A DNA stretch of 64,000 bases, from positions 1 through 64,000 of the forward strand of contig JAFSPS010000009.1 in assembly GCA_017451385.1 (NCBI GenBank), written 5' to 3'. The notes beneath the pieces were generated by a model. That model was given only the letters and a program-made list of their open reading frames with translations. It ran no database searches and was not told the DNA's origin. Of the stretch, positions 27,417 to 36,241 are shown one piece after another. The translations under genes and the position numbers were made by a program. This DNA is from Bacteroidales bacterium (GTDB lineage: Bacteria > Bacteroidota > Bacteroidia > Bacteroidales > P3). Numbering within the stretch: position 1 is the stretch's first letter; every line of letters begins with the position of its first letter.

Positions 27417-29093
27417 CTATAACGCCATAAGGACAAGGACCTGAGCCGCAAGGACGCGCAGGAACATGGAGAGCGGATAGACCGTGGCGTAGGCCACAGA
27501 AGCCTGGTCATTGCCGCATACGCTGTTGGAATAGGCCAAAGCGGGCGGGTCGGTCATTGAGCCACTTATCATTCCGGCGATGGTGAAATAGCTGCGATGG
27601 AACAGCCAGCGCGCCAACATACCCACAAGCACGCAAGGAACAAAGGTGATTATAAAACCATAAAGCACCCACCACAATCCGCCATTCATCACCGTATCGA
27701 CAAAGCCAACGCCGGCACTCAGACCTACCGAGGCCATGAAAAGGCTTATACCCATCTCGCGCATGAGCAATTTGACGGAGGTCGTGGTGTATGTCACCAA
27801 ATGCAGCTGAGGACCGAAACGGCTTAGCAGAATGGAGACAATTAGCGGGCCACCGGCAAGTCCCAATTTGACAGGCACCGGCATCCCTGGCAGAAAGATA
27901 GGCATAGACCCAAGCAACACGCCGAGCGCAATACCTATGAAAGTAGCAAAAAGCGATGGCGTGTCAAGACGTTTCACGGAGTTGCCCAAAAGTTGCTCCA
28001 CACGTTTGAGATTGTCGGCAGGGCCTACCACAGTGACGCGGTCACCAATGTTGAGCATCAGCATAGGGTCGGCAACAAGGTCGATGCCGGCACGTTTGAC
28101 TCGGCTCACCGTGACTCCAAACACCTGACGGATATTGAGGTCTTTCAGACGTCGCCCCTGTATAGCAGCATTTGTAACCACGATACGCGTAGATGACAGG
28201 TCGCCACTGTGGCCTTCGTTCCACTTGCCATAGTCCACGTCCTCGAGCACACGTCCCAGCAGTGTGGCAATAGCATCTATGTCCTCGGGTTGCGCCACTA
28301 CATAGAGCCGGTCGCCACGACGCACTATGGTGTTTGCCGAAGGCATCTCCACATTGCCATCAGCAGAGTGCATCAGGCGCGTGACTACCAAACGGCGCGA
28401 CGAAATAGTCTGCACCTCACTGATAGTCTTGCCGCAGACACCCTCGTTGCATACCTCTATGGTAGCCGCAATCACTCCGTCATTGTGTTTCTGCACATTG
28501 GCTTCGTGGAGGTCGTTCTCTTTCTCAATGTTGGTACGGAAAATATAGCGTAGGACAACGATGCTGAGTATGATGCCTACCACGCCGAGGGGATAGGCCA
28601 CGGCATAGCCTTGCGCAAAGATGGCATTGCTCGCTCCATCATGTATGTCGCTGTATGTCTGCTGTGCCGCACCGAGACCCGGAGTGTTGGTGACAGCACC
28701 ATAAAGGACGCCAATCATCGCGTTGAGGTCCTCGCCCGTAGCCAGATGTATGCCGTATGCTATGAGGCTACCCAAAAGTATGATGCCTGTGGCAAGCAGG
28801 TTGAGCGATAGGCCTCCCTCCCGAAACGAAGAGAAAAAACCGGGTCCCACCTCCATACCTATGGAATAGATAAAAAGGATGAGACCAAACTCTTTGATAA
28901 AGTGCGAAGTGGTCTCATCAATGACCAGGCCGAAATGGCTTGCCACAATACCGACAAAGAGCACCCACGTAACGCCCAGCGACACAGAGCCAAACTTGAT
29001 ACGCGAAAGAGCCAATCCGGCAGCTATGACCAGAGAGACCAATAGCACACTATGAGCCACACCAGGCTGAGTGAAAAGGTTGACAAACCACAT
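27417..29093 (-). CDS. AspT/YidE-type transporter with RCK_C domains
   Basis: A 558-residue inner-membrane protein of the aspartate:alanine exchanger (AAEx) superfamily. About five N-terminal membrane helices (1-185), two cytoplasmic TrkA-C/RCK_C domains (about 205-285 and 290-370, with 'RRGDRLYVVAQPEDIDAIATLLG' and 'NIGDRVTVVGPADNLKRVEQLLG') and about five C-terminal helices. 'GAVTNTPGLGAAQQ' and 'GSMTDPPALAYSN' are the paired re-entrant signature motifs of the family. The substrate is unknown; family members exchange amino acids or dicarboxylates. The LysR regulator ends 56 bp upstream on the same strand and may be cotranscribed. Confidence 0.9.
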   Translation of the reverse strand: MWFVNLFTQPGVAHSVLLVSLVIAAGLALSRIKFGSVSLGVTWVLFVGIVASHFGLVIDETTSHFIKEFGLILFIYSIGMEVGPGFFSSFREGGLSLNLLATGIILLGSLIAYGIHLATGEDLNAMIGVLYGAVTNTPGLGAAQQTYSDIHDGASNAIFAQGYAVAYPLGVVGIILSIVVLRYIFRTNIEKENDLHEANVQKHNDGVIAATIEVCNEGVCGKTISEVQTISSRRLVVTRLMHSADGNVEMPSANTIVRRGDRLYVVAQPEDIDAIATLLGRVLEDVDYGKWNEGHSGDLSSTRIVVTNAAIQGRRLKDLNIRQVFGVTVSRVKRAGIDLVADPMLMLNIGDRVTVVGPADNLKRVEQLLGNSVKRLDTPSLFATFIGIALGVLLGSMPIFLPGMPVPVKLGLAGGPLIVSILLSRFGPQLHLVTYTTTSVKLLMREMGISLFMASVGLSAGVGFVDTVMNGGLWWVLYGFIITFVPCVLVGMLARWLFHRSYFTIAGMISGSMTDPPALAYSNSVCGNDQASVAYATVYPLSMFLRVLAAQVLVLMAL

Positions 29094-29149
29094 AGTCTAT
29101 ATCTTTTTTCGTTTTTTCACGTCCGTTAAAGCACGGGCGACAATATATA

Positions 29150-30058
29150 TCACTTTTTATTCAATGAGGCGAAGCGGTTGCGAATGTTGCTGGTCTCCAC
29201 CAGCATCTTCACAAACTCCACACCCGAAGCTTTCTTATAAGAATCGCCCAACACATGCACCGAGCCGTACATACGCGCTTCGGGCAGGTTGATTGGCAGA
29301 GCCACAAGGCCCTGCACGCTATCGATAGATGTAGAAGACAGTGCAGTAATATAACGCCCCGTCAGCACGAGACGCATAAGCGGCGTAACTTGGTCTATCT
29401 CAATACATGCGTTGAGCGATAGGTGATACTTGGCGGCGATGGTGTCAAGCACTGTGCGCGCATTGACTCCACGGGCTGGCAGCACAAGCGGATGGCGTGT
29501 AAGACATTCGACAGGCACCTGCTCCATTGTGGCCAACACATGGTTGCGAGGCACTATGACCGACAAACGGTCCTCGAAAAGTGTCTGCGACACAATGTCG
29601 GCATTGTCCTCCATGGAGCGGTACGTAAGGGCCATGTCTATCTCGCGATTGCGAAGCATAGAGGGCATATCCTCTGCCGTCTTATAGAACAAGTTGATTT
29701 TCACCGATGGAAACTGCGCCGTAAAACGGGCAAGGACCTCCTCTATAAGCATGCCGAACGAATGGGTGACACCGATGTTGAGCAACCCATAACGCAGATT
29801 GCGCAGGTCCTCCATGCGCGCCACGCCGTCTTCTACATAACTCAGCGTCTTGCGTGCAAAAGGCAAAAACTCGCGTCCAGCGTCTGTGAGGCTCACCCCG
29901 TGACTGTTACGATAGAAGAGAGCAACGCCCAACTCATCCTCAAGCTGACGTATGTTCTGCGAGAAGGTGCTTTGGTTGATACACTGTATCTCCGCGGCCT
30001 CGCTGAAACTTAGCGTCTTGGCGGCAAGGACAAACGAGTTAAGCAAGCGTAGTTCCAT
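29150..30058 (-). CDS. LysR-family transcriptional regulator
   Basis: A 302-residue regulator: N-terminal winged helix-turn-helix (1-60, 'LNSFVLAAKTLSFSEAAEIQCINQSTFSQNIRQLEDELGVALFYR' region) and a two-lobed periplasmic-binding-like effector domain (about 88-295). There is no Cys pair of the OxyR peroxide-sensor type in the expected spacing, so calling it OxyR is not justified. The gene has a very short leader and a perfect 8-bp inverted repeat over its promoter, consistent with autoregulation. It is followed by the AspT-type transporter, which could be a target. Confidence 0.88.
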   Translation of the reverse strand: MELRLLNSFVLAAKTLSFSEAAEIQCINQSTFSQNIRQLEDELGVALFYRNSHGVSLTDAGREFLPFARKTLSYVEDGVARMEDLRNLRYGLLNIGVTHSFGMLIEEVLARFTAQFPSVKINLFYKTAEDMPSMLRNREIDMALTYRSMEDNADIVSQTLFEDRLSVIVPRNHVLATMEQVPVECLTRHPLVLPARGVNARTVLDTIAAKYHLSLNACIEIDQVTPLMRLVLTGRYITALSSTSIDSVQGLVALPINLPEARMYGSVHVLGDSYKKASGVEFVKMLVETSNIRNRFASLNKK

Positions 30059-30062
30059 GATG

Positions 30063-30102
30063 CAAAGATACGCAAAATTAACGAATCAGTAATATTGCGT
30101 AT
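30063..30102 (-). promoter_or_regulatory. LysR-gene promoter with inverted-repeat operator candidate
   Basis: Minus-strand -7-like boxes TAATTTTG (30073-30080) and TATCTTTG (30063-30070) overlap ATACGCAA (30068-30075). This is the left arm of a perfect inverted repeat whose right arm TTGCGTAT is at 30095-30102 (19-nt spacer). The transcript would be nearly leaderless. Confidence 0.5.
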
Positions 30103-30114
30103 GATGACTGTTGG

Positions 30115-30231
30115 TTAGACTTGCTGTTGGGGACTAATGATGGTTTGGAGGGCCATGTCACGCTTCTTGCTCATGCCCCAAAATACGTCTGCAACAATAA
30201 TGATTGCAGAAAATACGAGCATTGTTTTCAT
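30115..30231 (-). CDS. Possible 38-residue small protein
   Basis: Frame starting Met-Lys-Thr-Met with a hydrophobic stretch (residues 4-18), a 'KKRD' basic patch after it and a polar tail ending in Gln-Gln-Val. This could be a single-pass small membrane protein. No family is recognised, and a chance frame is quite possible. A 'GCGAATTTTGC' -7-like word lies upstream but lacks the TA. Confidence 0.2.
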   Translation of the reverse strand: MKTMLVFSAIIIVADVFWGMSKKRDMALQTIISPQQQV

Positions 30232-30482
30232 AATTTATTCGACTTATATGTATGTCTTTTGGTCCTTTGTCGCGAGACATGTTGAATTGCCCTCGACATT
30301 ATTTGGTGCAAAATTCGCACAAAGAATCCATGTGGCAAAACTTTGGTATGTGTTTTTCACGATACCCGCTATCGGTAAAAACAAATCAAGCAGTCATATC
30401 AGTCACATAGCCCTGCCTGCCGCCCTTTCAAAAAGCGCAATCAACTGCCATTGCTGCATACGTTTTACCTTAGCCACATAAC

Positions 30483-30538
30483 ATTTCGCCACCTACAAGG
30501 TGCCCTGCACAGGCTTCTTACCTCGTTGGTGGCGAAAT
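30483..30538 (-). repeat. 11-bp perfect inverted repeat after panC
   Basis: ATTTCGCCACC (30483-30493) and GGTGGCGAAAT (30528-30538) are perfect complements around a 34-nt loop. The loop contains AGGT/ACCT and the nested CCTGCACAGG. It lies 24 bp past the panC stop. With no T-run it is a structured 3' end or dispersed palindrome, not a classic terminator. Confidence 0.55.
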
Positions 30539-30562
30539 ATTGCAGAAACGAAAAAAATCGTC

Positions 30563-31435
30563 CTATCTGAAACGCACCATGTCTATCAGGCGGACGCCAT
30601 CAAGCCATACGGCTATGCAACCCACCACACCTTTGGCATCGTCCCACCGCGCTATGGGTTGTAGCGTGGTATCATCGACAATCTCAAAATATTCGGGTTC
30701 AAACTTCAACCCGTTAGGCTGCGGGGTTACCTCATGGAACGACGAGAGCGTACTCATCACATACTCTATGACATCCTCCACATCCTCATACTGGCTCATC
30801 TCCACAGCCTGTTGCAAGGTGTCGTAGATGGTGGGGGCTATGGCACGCGCCTCTGCAGAGAGACGCACATTGCGACTGCTCAAAGCCAGACCATCATCGG
30901 CGCGCACTATGGGACACGGCACAATCTCTATCGGATAGTGTATCTGACTCAGCAGATTACGAATAATGGCTATCTGCTGAAAATCCTTCTCGCCAAAGTA
31001 AGCACGCTGCGGATGCACTATGTCAAACAGTCGGCGCACCACCACCGCCACGCCCGAGAAATGTCCAGGCCGACGCGGACCCTCCATGACTTCCTCCACT
31101 TGGCCAAAATGATATGTCTCGTTTACGGGTTCGGGATACATCTCCTCCACCGAGGGCACCAATACCAAAACTTCCTTGGAAGTCTTGACAGCGGCAATCT
31201 TCTCCAAATCAGCATCTACAGTACGAGGATACTTCTGCAAATCCTCCTTGTTGTTGAACTGAATAGGATTAACAAAAATGCTCACCACGACGACATCATT
31301 CTCTGCCACAGCACGGCTGATAAGAGAAAGATGACCCTCATGCAACGCCCCCATCGTGGGGACAAGACCAATCTGACGCCCGCTATGCTGTGCGAGCTCA
31401 GCCTGCAAAGAGGCTATAGTATTAAAACTTTTCAT
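30563..31435 (-). CDS. panC: Pantoate--beta-alanine ligase
   Basis: A 290-residue ATP-dependent enzyme making pantothenate from pantoate and beta-alanine. 'PTMGALHEGHLSLI' has the nucleotidyltransferase HxGH motif (His32, His35), 'VSIFVNPIQF' the pantoate site, 'YFGEKDFQQ' and 'GLALSSRN' the ATP site. Length is normal. ATG at 31433-31435 gives the family start; 31468 is an in-frame alternative. Other pantothenate genes are not in the window. Confidence 0.95.
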   Translation of the reverse strand: MKSFNTIASLQAELAQHSGRQIGLVPTMGALHEGHLSLISRAVAENDVVVVSIFVNPIQFNNKEDLQKYPRTVDADLEKIAAVKTSKEVLVLVPSVEEMYPEPVNETYHFGQVEEVMEGPRRPGHFSGVAVVVRRLFDIVHPQRAYFGEKDFQQIAIIRNLLSQIHYPIEIVPCPIVRADDGLALSSRNVRLSAEARAIAPTIYDTLQQAVEMSQYEDVEDVIEYVMSTLSSFHEVTPQPNGLKFEPEYFEIVDDTTLQPIARWDDAKGVVGCIAVWLDGVRLIDMVRFR

Positions 31436-31572
31436 ATAAATTGATGAATTGTGACTGGTGAATAGCAAAACTAATCAATTAAAGATTCGTTATTAGTCAA
31501 TGACCCCGCATAATAGCAATCAGATTATTCTATCATCTCACTGTTCCCTAATAACAAACCATCGCTTAAAAG

Positions 31573-32055
31573 CTATTTCTCTTCATCGTCCTTGATTTCC
31601 TCATATTCGGCAAACTCCTCGTCGTCGTTTCTGTTCCTCATGTTACTATGCTGCTCATAGCGCGGACGATACATCAAGCGGTTTGGCAACTCCAACAGAT
31701 AGTTGAACACCGTCAGCAGGACGCTGAACAACAAGGCATAACCGAAACCGCCCGTCTCGAACCCCGGTATCAGGGCATCGGCAAAGACGACAATGACAGC
31801 GTTGATGACAAACAAGAACAGGCCAAGCGTGAAAACCATGAACGGCAAGGCGAGAACAATAAGTATGGGGCGAATGAAATTGTTGAGCAACGCAATGACA
31901 ATAGCCGTAAGGACGGCAACGCCAACACTGCTGAACTCTACCGGCGGGATAACCCATGCGGCCAAAAGTGCAGCAAGCGTCATCACTATGACCTGTGCCA
32001 AGAAGCCCCACGGCCCTGCATACATCGGATTGCGATTGTTGATAACTATTTTCAT
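31573..32055 (-). CDS. YvlD/phage-holin superfamily IV membrane protein
   Basis: A 160-residue protein with four hydrophobic segments (about 18-38, 45-60, 65-90, 100-125) and a charged Asp/Glu-rich tail. The pattern 'AALLAAWVIPPVEFSSVGVAVLTAIVIALLN'-'FIRPILIVLALPFMVFTLGLF'-'FVINAVIVVFADALIPGF' is that of the YvlD / DUF360 family, which also matches mycobacterial holin-like proteins. There is no phage context, so a lysis role is unlikely; function unknown. The start at 32055 was chosen over 32178, which would overlap the YrdC gene. Confidence 0.85.
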   Translation of the reverse strand: MKIVINNRNPMYAGPWGFLAQVIVMTLAALLAAWVIPPVEFSSVGVAVLTAIVIALLNNFIRPILIVLALPFMVFTLGLFLFVINAVIVVFADALIPGFETGGFGYALLFSVLLTVFNYLLELPNRLMYRPRYEQHSNMRNRNDDEEFAEYEEIKDDEEK

Positions 32056-32167
32056 CTCTTTTTGTTTTTTCAAATATATATTTTGTGGCTTTCGGGAAGC
32101 GGAGGACAGCCTGTGGCATACAATCTTGCCATCTATGGTATCGAGCTTTCGTCCTCCTCGCGCTCGG

Positions 32168-32788
32168 CTATACTTCAATCACGCCCTTCCCCTGACGCAC
32201 AATCTCAAAGCCTCCGCCAGAGCAGTCCACCACCGTTGACGGCTGGTCGTCGCCGATGCCACCATCCACCACCATCTCAACGCGCTCTCCCATCAGTTCG
32301 TGGATTAAATCGGGGTCGGTAAGGTATTCCTTCTCCTGATTTTCATCAATGAGACGTACCGACGTAGCTATAAGCGGAGTACCTACGGCCTCTATAATGG
32401 CACGGCAGATGGCATTGTCCGGCACACGCAGGCCTATAGTCTTGTTCTGATTCTGGTAGTTGCGTGGCACCTTGTTGCTTGCATCCATGATGAAGGTAAA
32501 AGGCCCCGGCAGGCATCTTTTGGCAAAAGCGAACATATCGCGGTCCATCGGACGCGTATATTCGCTCATCTGGCTTAGCGAGGCACACAGCAGCGAGTAT
32601 TTAGCCTGTTTGAGCGAATAGCCTTTCAGTCGCGCCACCTCTTCGGCAGCATGCTTATGCTCCATGCCGCAGACAAAGGCGTAGAGCGTATCGGTAGGGA
32701 TGATTACCACACCGCCTGCCGACACTACATCGGCTACTCGACGCACCTCGCGCCCGTTAGGGTTTTCTGGATAAATCTTTACTATCAT
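32168..32788 (-). CDS. Sua5/YciO/YrdC-family protein
   Basis: A 206-residue cytoplasmic protein with the YrdC fold that binds double-stranded nucleic acid. 'GGVVIIPTDTLYAFVCG' (about 31-47) is the family signature and 'YSLLCASLSQMSEY', 'GPFTFIMDAS', 'TIGLRVPDN' follow. Enzymes of the Sua5/TsaC branch make threonylcarbamoyl-AMP for tRNA t6A37; the YciO branch is related but of less clear function. The length and the Lys/Ser/Arg positions near the N-terminus cannot decide between them. The two downstream genes may be cotranscribed. Confidence 0.88.
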   Translation of the reverse strand: MIVKIYPENPNGREVRRVADVVSAGGVVIIPTDTLYAFVCGMEHKHAAEEVARLKGYSLKQAKYSLLCASLSQMSEYTRPMDRDMFAFAKRCLPGPFTFIMDASNKVPRNYQNQNKTIGLRVPDNAICRAIIEAVGTPLIATSVRLIDENQEKEYLTDPDLIHELMGERVEMVVDGGIGDDQPSTVVDCSGGGFEIVRQGKGVIEV

Positions 32789-32814
32789 CGTTGGACCTCC
32801 CTAATTTGAGGTTG

Positions 32815-32822
32815 CAAAAGTA
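32815..32822 (-). promoter_or_regulatory. -7 box of the YrdC gene
   Basis: Minus-strand TACTTTTG followed by C; predicted start about 20 nt before the ATG at 32788. The nearest upstream TTTG is 26 nt away, so the -33 element is off-register. Confidence 0.5.
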
Positions 32823-32872
32823 CAAATATTTTGCCATACCCACGATGACAAACACCATTAAGAGAAAAAATG

Positions 32873-32880
32873 TATATTTG
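32873..32880 (+). promoter_or_regulatory. -7 box of the LamG-type gene
   Basis: TATATTTG followed by C matches TAnnTTTGC. Predicted start near 32887, a leader of about 59 nt. Divergent with the YrdC promoter. Confidence 0.55.
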
Positions 32881-32945
32881 CAATGTAGCATTTTGTGCTT
32901 AATGTAAATCACAAAATGCAGTAATGACATATAAAACACCACCTT

Positions 32946-35900
32946 ATGAAAAAAATCATAGCCATAGGGATTCTTTTGCTATGCTGCGGTATTCTTCACG
33001 CACAAACACTACCCTCTAACGTCCCCACTGACGGACTCGTGGCCTATTACGGCTTTGACGGCAACGCCGACGACCAGTCGGGCAACGGCAACAACGGCAC
33101 CCTCGAGGCTCTCGAAGGCACCGCCCCCACCTTTGGCAACGACCGTTTTGGCAATGCCAACAGCGCTTGCGTCTTCGGAGGGCTCTACAACCCCAACTAT
33201 GTGGCTGTCGCCAACAGCGCTTCCCTGCATTTTGACACGGCTATGTCCATCTCCTTCTGGATGCAACAGAACACCTCGGCAGGTGGCAACCGCGACGACT
33301 GCTCTGCCAGCTATGTCGCCGACGGAGCCTACGCCACGCTAATCTCCAAAGGCGCTGCCAGCACCTGCGGCGGCGAAGCCGGCCTGCTCATCACCAATAT
33401 GTACAGCGGCACCACACAGAGCTACTACTATTTCAACAACAACAGCACCGAATATACCGAAACAATGTTCGCCAGCGGCAACTACAAATGCTATGCACAC
33501 AACGAGTGGGTGCACTGCGTCATGGTGCACAACAATGGCCGCATCTCTATCTATATCAACGGCGTTCTGATGATGTCCGAACGACCCACACCCAACGTGC
33601 CTACTTTCGACCAAGCCAACCTCCACGACCTCTATTTCGGCATTGCCGAAGGCAACGGCTACGGCATCTATCCCTACAACGGAAGCCTTGACGATATCGC
33701 CATCTACAACCGCGCCCTCTCTGATGCCGAGGTCAGCAGTCTCTTTGCCGAATATACGGACCCCAATAGTGCCGAAGCCTCCATCAGCATGGCGAGCGTG
33801 GATGTCGTCAACCCCTGCGGCAACAACCTCGGCACCATCACCCTCAATCCCAATGCCATCGCCGGCGTAACCTATCGCTATTCCGGCACCAGCCTGCAAG
33901 ACCTGCAGACTAACAACGTCATCAGCGGCGGCCCCGGCACCTACACCTGCTATGTGGCCTCCTCCTGCCGTCAGTGGGACACCACGATAACGCTCGTATG
34001 CGACTGCGCCGACGACCCCACGTACACCGACTATCAGACCATCTGCGAGGGCGTCAGCGGCCAAACGGGCGACCAATATGAGAGCATCACCTCGTCAAAC
34101 TTCGACTCAGGCACCGAAGGATGGACCTCTGCCGGCTACTGGTCTCGCGATACGGGCGAGAGCAACTTCTCCTATCTCGGCCTGCCCTACGCCTATTTCC
34201 ATGCCCACTCAGGCTCCTTCGCCTTCTTCTGCTCCAACCTGCAGTCCAACTCCACTGCCACCTACTTCCCCACAACTAATTCCGCCATCGTCTCGCCAGC
34301 CATCAATATCAGCTACGACCCCTCGCTCTATCCCGTGACAGCCTCCTTCTGGTGCTATGCTACGGGCTTTGGCTCTTCCAACGGCGGCGCCTACTACAAC
34401 ACGTTGCGCCTGCTCTACTCCACCTCGCCCTCAGGCCCTTGGACGCAAGTGTGGAGCATCAGCGGCGGCGGACACGGCGACTGGGAACAACACACCGTGC
34501 CCCTGTCAAGCTACATTACTGCCTCCGGCACCTACTATTTCCGGCTTGAATGTGAAGGAGCAGGCTATAGCGCCGGCTTCGACGATTTCTCCATCACCGC
34601 CGATACGCGCTGGATTATCCCTTCCGAAGTCTCCGCAGCCTCTGCCGGCGATACCATACGCACAGAGAAAACGCGCGAAGCCGAAGGCACCTGCCCCATC
34701 ACCGACATCACCTTCTGGACCATCCTCGGCAAACCATCGTATGACACCGCCTCGGCATGCGATTCGCTCTACTGGATGGGGGCTATGCGCTATGACAACA
34801 CCAACCTCGACGAACAAAGGCAGACCATCAGCGTGGCTACTGTCAACAACACCACCTGCGACTCCATCATCCATCACAGCCTTATCATCTACCGCTCCGA
34901 TGCCGCCAACGTGCAACATGTGTCGGCGTGCGACTCCTTCGAGGTCTTTGGCACCACATACTATTCTTCGGCCGACATTCGCCACATCAACACCACCGAC
35001 GAGGGCTGCGAGAGCATCGACTCCGTCTATCTGACCATCAACAAAGTATCGACCTACGACACCTCCATCTCCTCCTGCAACGCTATCTCTTGGCGTGGCA
35101 TGACTTTTGACGAGACTGCCGACTATGCCGATACCCTCACCTCCTTTCATAACTGCGACAGCATCATAACCCTCCATTTCGTCCGTTCGCACAACAGTGT
35201 TGTCAACATCACCGACTCCTTCTGCGAGAACACCTCCTACCGCTTTGTCGGTCGCACGCTGACCACCGGTGGCGAATATGATGCCCACATGACCGACAAG
35301 GCCGGTTGCGACAGCATCATACACCTGACGCTTAACATGATACGCCGTCCCGTGGTGAAAGTGGGCTACACGCTCGACTGCCTCAAGAAAGAATACACCC
35401 TGTGGGGCTTCTCCGACAAAGGCATACACACATGGCAGTGCTACCCTAACGACACCACCCTCGCCGAGCATGCCGAGGACGACACACTCTACCTCGTGGA
35501 CCGCGAGAACTACACCTATATCTACACCGCACAGCTCGACCATGCTCCCTTCTGCCCTACCACCAAAGAGGTCCTCATACCTCATATCGTTGAGACAGAA
35601 GCCATCTTCAACGTACAACCGTCTTATCTCTCGCTCGACAATCTCAACCTTATGGCCATTGATGCCAGCCCCTGCGACGGCACACGCTATTGGTATGTCG
35701 ATGGCGTCGAGCAACGCTCGCACAGCGACTTCATGTCCTATCAAGCCGACCCCGAGGCCGACTCAGTGCTTGTGTCGCTCATCATCGTCAACGGCAACTG
35801 CCGCGACACTTCGTCGCAACTCATCCCCATCATCCGCAACAGCATCTATGTGCCCAATGTGTTCATGCCACTGCTGCCCAGCAACAACACCGCCACCTCC

Positions 35901-36131
35901 AACAGCCGCTTCCGCGCTCAGGGCAGCGGCATCTACGACTTCGAGATGCACATCTATAACCGACAAGGACAGATGGTGTTCCACTCCACCGACATCAACG
36001 AGGAATGGGATGGACGCTACAGAGGCGAGTACTGCCCACAAGGCGGATATTCATACATAATACGTTATCGAGACCACATCACCCCCGGCAACTATCAGAT
36101 AGTAAAAGGCGTGGTCACATTATTGCATTAA
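32946..36131 (+). CDS. Large T9SS protein with LamG-like and adhesin domains, type B sorting end
   Basis: A 1061-residue exported protein. Signal peptide 1-20 (ends 'LHAQ'). A LamG/concanavalin-like domain (about 25-280) opens 'DGLVAYYGFDGNADDQSGNG' and closes 'GSLDDIAIYNRALSDAEV'. After a Cys-rich spacer, a MAM/cleaved-adhesin-like domain lies at about 380-555 ('FDSGTEGWTSAGYWS' ... 'CEGAGYSAGFDDFSI'). Then come repeats of the CDS type (about 590-815: 'CDSLYW', 'CDSFEVFG', 'CNAISWRG'). The C-terminal 95 residues ('VPNVFMP...', 'IYNRQGQMVF', 'WDGRYRG') are a gliding-motility/CHU-type T9SS type B sorting domain. Probably a surface glycan- or matrix-binding adhesin. It is followed after 58 bp by the GH3 glucosidase. 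Confidence 0.85.
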   Translation: MKKIIAIGILLLCCGILHAQTLPSNVPTDGLVAYYGFDGNADDQSGNGNNGTLEALEGTAPTFGNDRFGNANSACVFGGLYNPNYVAVANSASLHFDTAMSISFWMQQNTSAGGNRDDCSASYVADGAYATLISKGAASTCGGEAGLLITNMYSGTTQSYYYFNNNSTEYTETMFASGNYKCYAHNEWVHCVMVHNNGRISIYINGVLMMSERPTPNVPTFDQANLHDLYFGIAEGNGYGIYPYNGSLDDIAIYNRALSDAEVSSLFAEYTDPNSAEASISMASVDVVNPCGNNLGTITLNPNAIAGVTYRYSGTSLQDLQTNNVISGGPGTYTCYVASSCRQWDTTITLVCDCADDPTYTDYQTICEGVSGQTGDQYESITSSNFDSGTEGWTSAGYWSRDTGESNFSYLGLPYAYFHAHSGSFAFFCSNLQSNSTATYFPTTNSAIVSPAINISYDPSLYPVTASFWCYATGFGSSNGGAYYNTLRLLYSTSPSGPWTQVWSISGGGHGDWEQHTVPLSSYITASGTYYFRLECEGAGYSAGFDDFSITADTRWIIPSEVSAASAGDTIRTEKTREAEGTCPITDITFWTILGKPSYDTASACDSLYWMGAMRYDNTNLDEQRQTISVATVNNTTCDSIIHHSLIIYRSDAANVQHVSACDSFEVFGTTYYSSADIRHINTTDEGCESIDSVYLTINKVSTYDTSISSCNAISWRGMTFDETADYADTLTSFHNCDSIITLHFVRSHNSVVNITDSFCENTSYRFVGRTLTTGGEYDAHMTDKAGCDSIIHLTLNMIRRPVVKVGYTLDCLKKEYTLWGFSDKGIHTWQCYPNDTTLAEHAEDDTLYLVDRENYTYIYTAQLDHAPFCPTTKEVLIPHIVETEAIFNVQPSYLSLDNLNLMAIDASPCDGTRYWYVDGVEQRSHSDFMSYQADPEADSVLVSLIIVNGNCRDTSSQLIPIIRNSIYVPNVFMPLLPSNNTATSNSRFRAQGSGIYDFEMHIYNRQGQMVFHSTDINEEWDGRYRGEYCPQGGYSYIIRYRDHITPGNYQIVKGVVTLLH

Positions 36132-36137
36132 AAAAAA

Positions 36138-36241
36138 CATGGCTACCACAAAAGAAAGCAGCCATCAAGAAGTAAGAAATTGATAAACGATGAAGAACAC
36201 TAAACTTATAGCAACAGCCATGTTTCTCATGGCTGTTTTTT
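36138..36241 (+). promoter_or_regulatory. Possible attenuator with terminator inside the start of the GH3 gene
   Basis: Four complementary segments: 1 ATGGCT (36138-36143), 2 AGCCAT (36159-36164), 3 AACAGCCAT (36213-36221), 4 ATGGCTGTT (36229-36237) followed by six T (36236-36241). 3:4 is a perfect 9-bp stem with a 7-nt loop, an intrinsic-terminator shape lying in the signal-peptide codons. 1:2, 1:3 and 2:4 are alternative pairings. Confidence 0.45.

Larger units (their letters stand above)
30103..30562. other. 460-bp region with little coding content
   Basis: Lies between the LysR start and the panC stop. Contains one possible 38-codon minus-strand frame (30115-30231) and an 11-bp inverted repeat (30483-30538), both listed. 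The plus-strand frame at 30137-30481 has no protein-like pattern. Confidence 0.6.

Noticed and set aside
29150..30058. OxyR assignment
   Set aside because: The redox Cys pair expected of OxyR was not found; general LysR-type regulator kept.
31573..32055. Holin/prophage interpretation of the small membrane protein
   Set aside because: It matches the YvlD-like family, which is chromosomal in many bacteria, and no phage gene is near.
34506..35744. 412-codon minus-strand frame
   Set aside because: Antisense to the LamG-type T9SS gene; Gly/Val/Ala-rich composition with no motifs, a codon-bias shadow.
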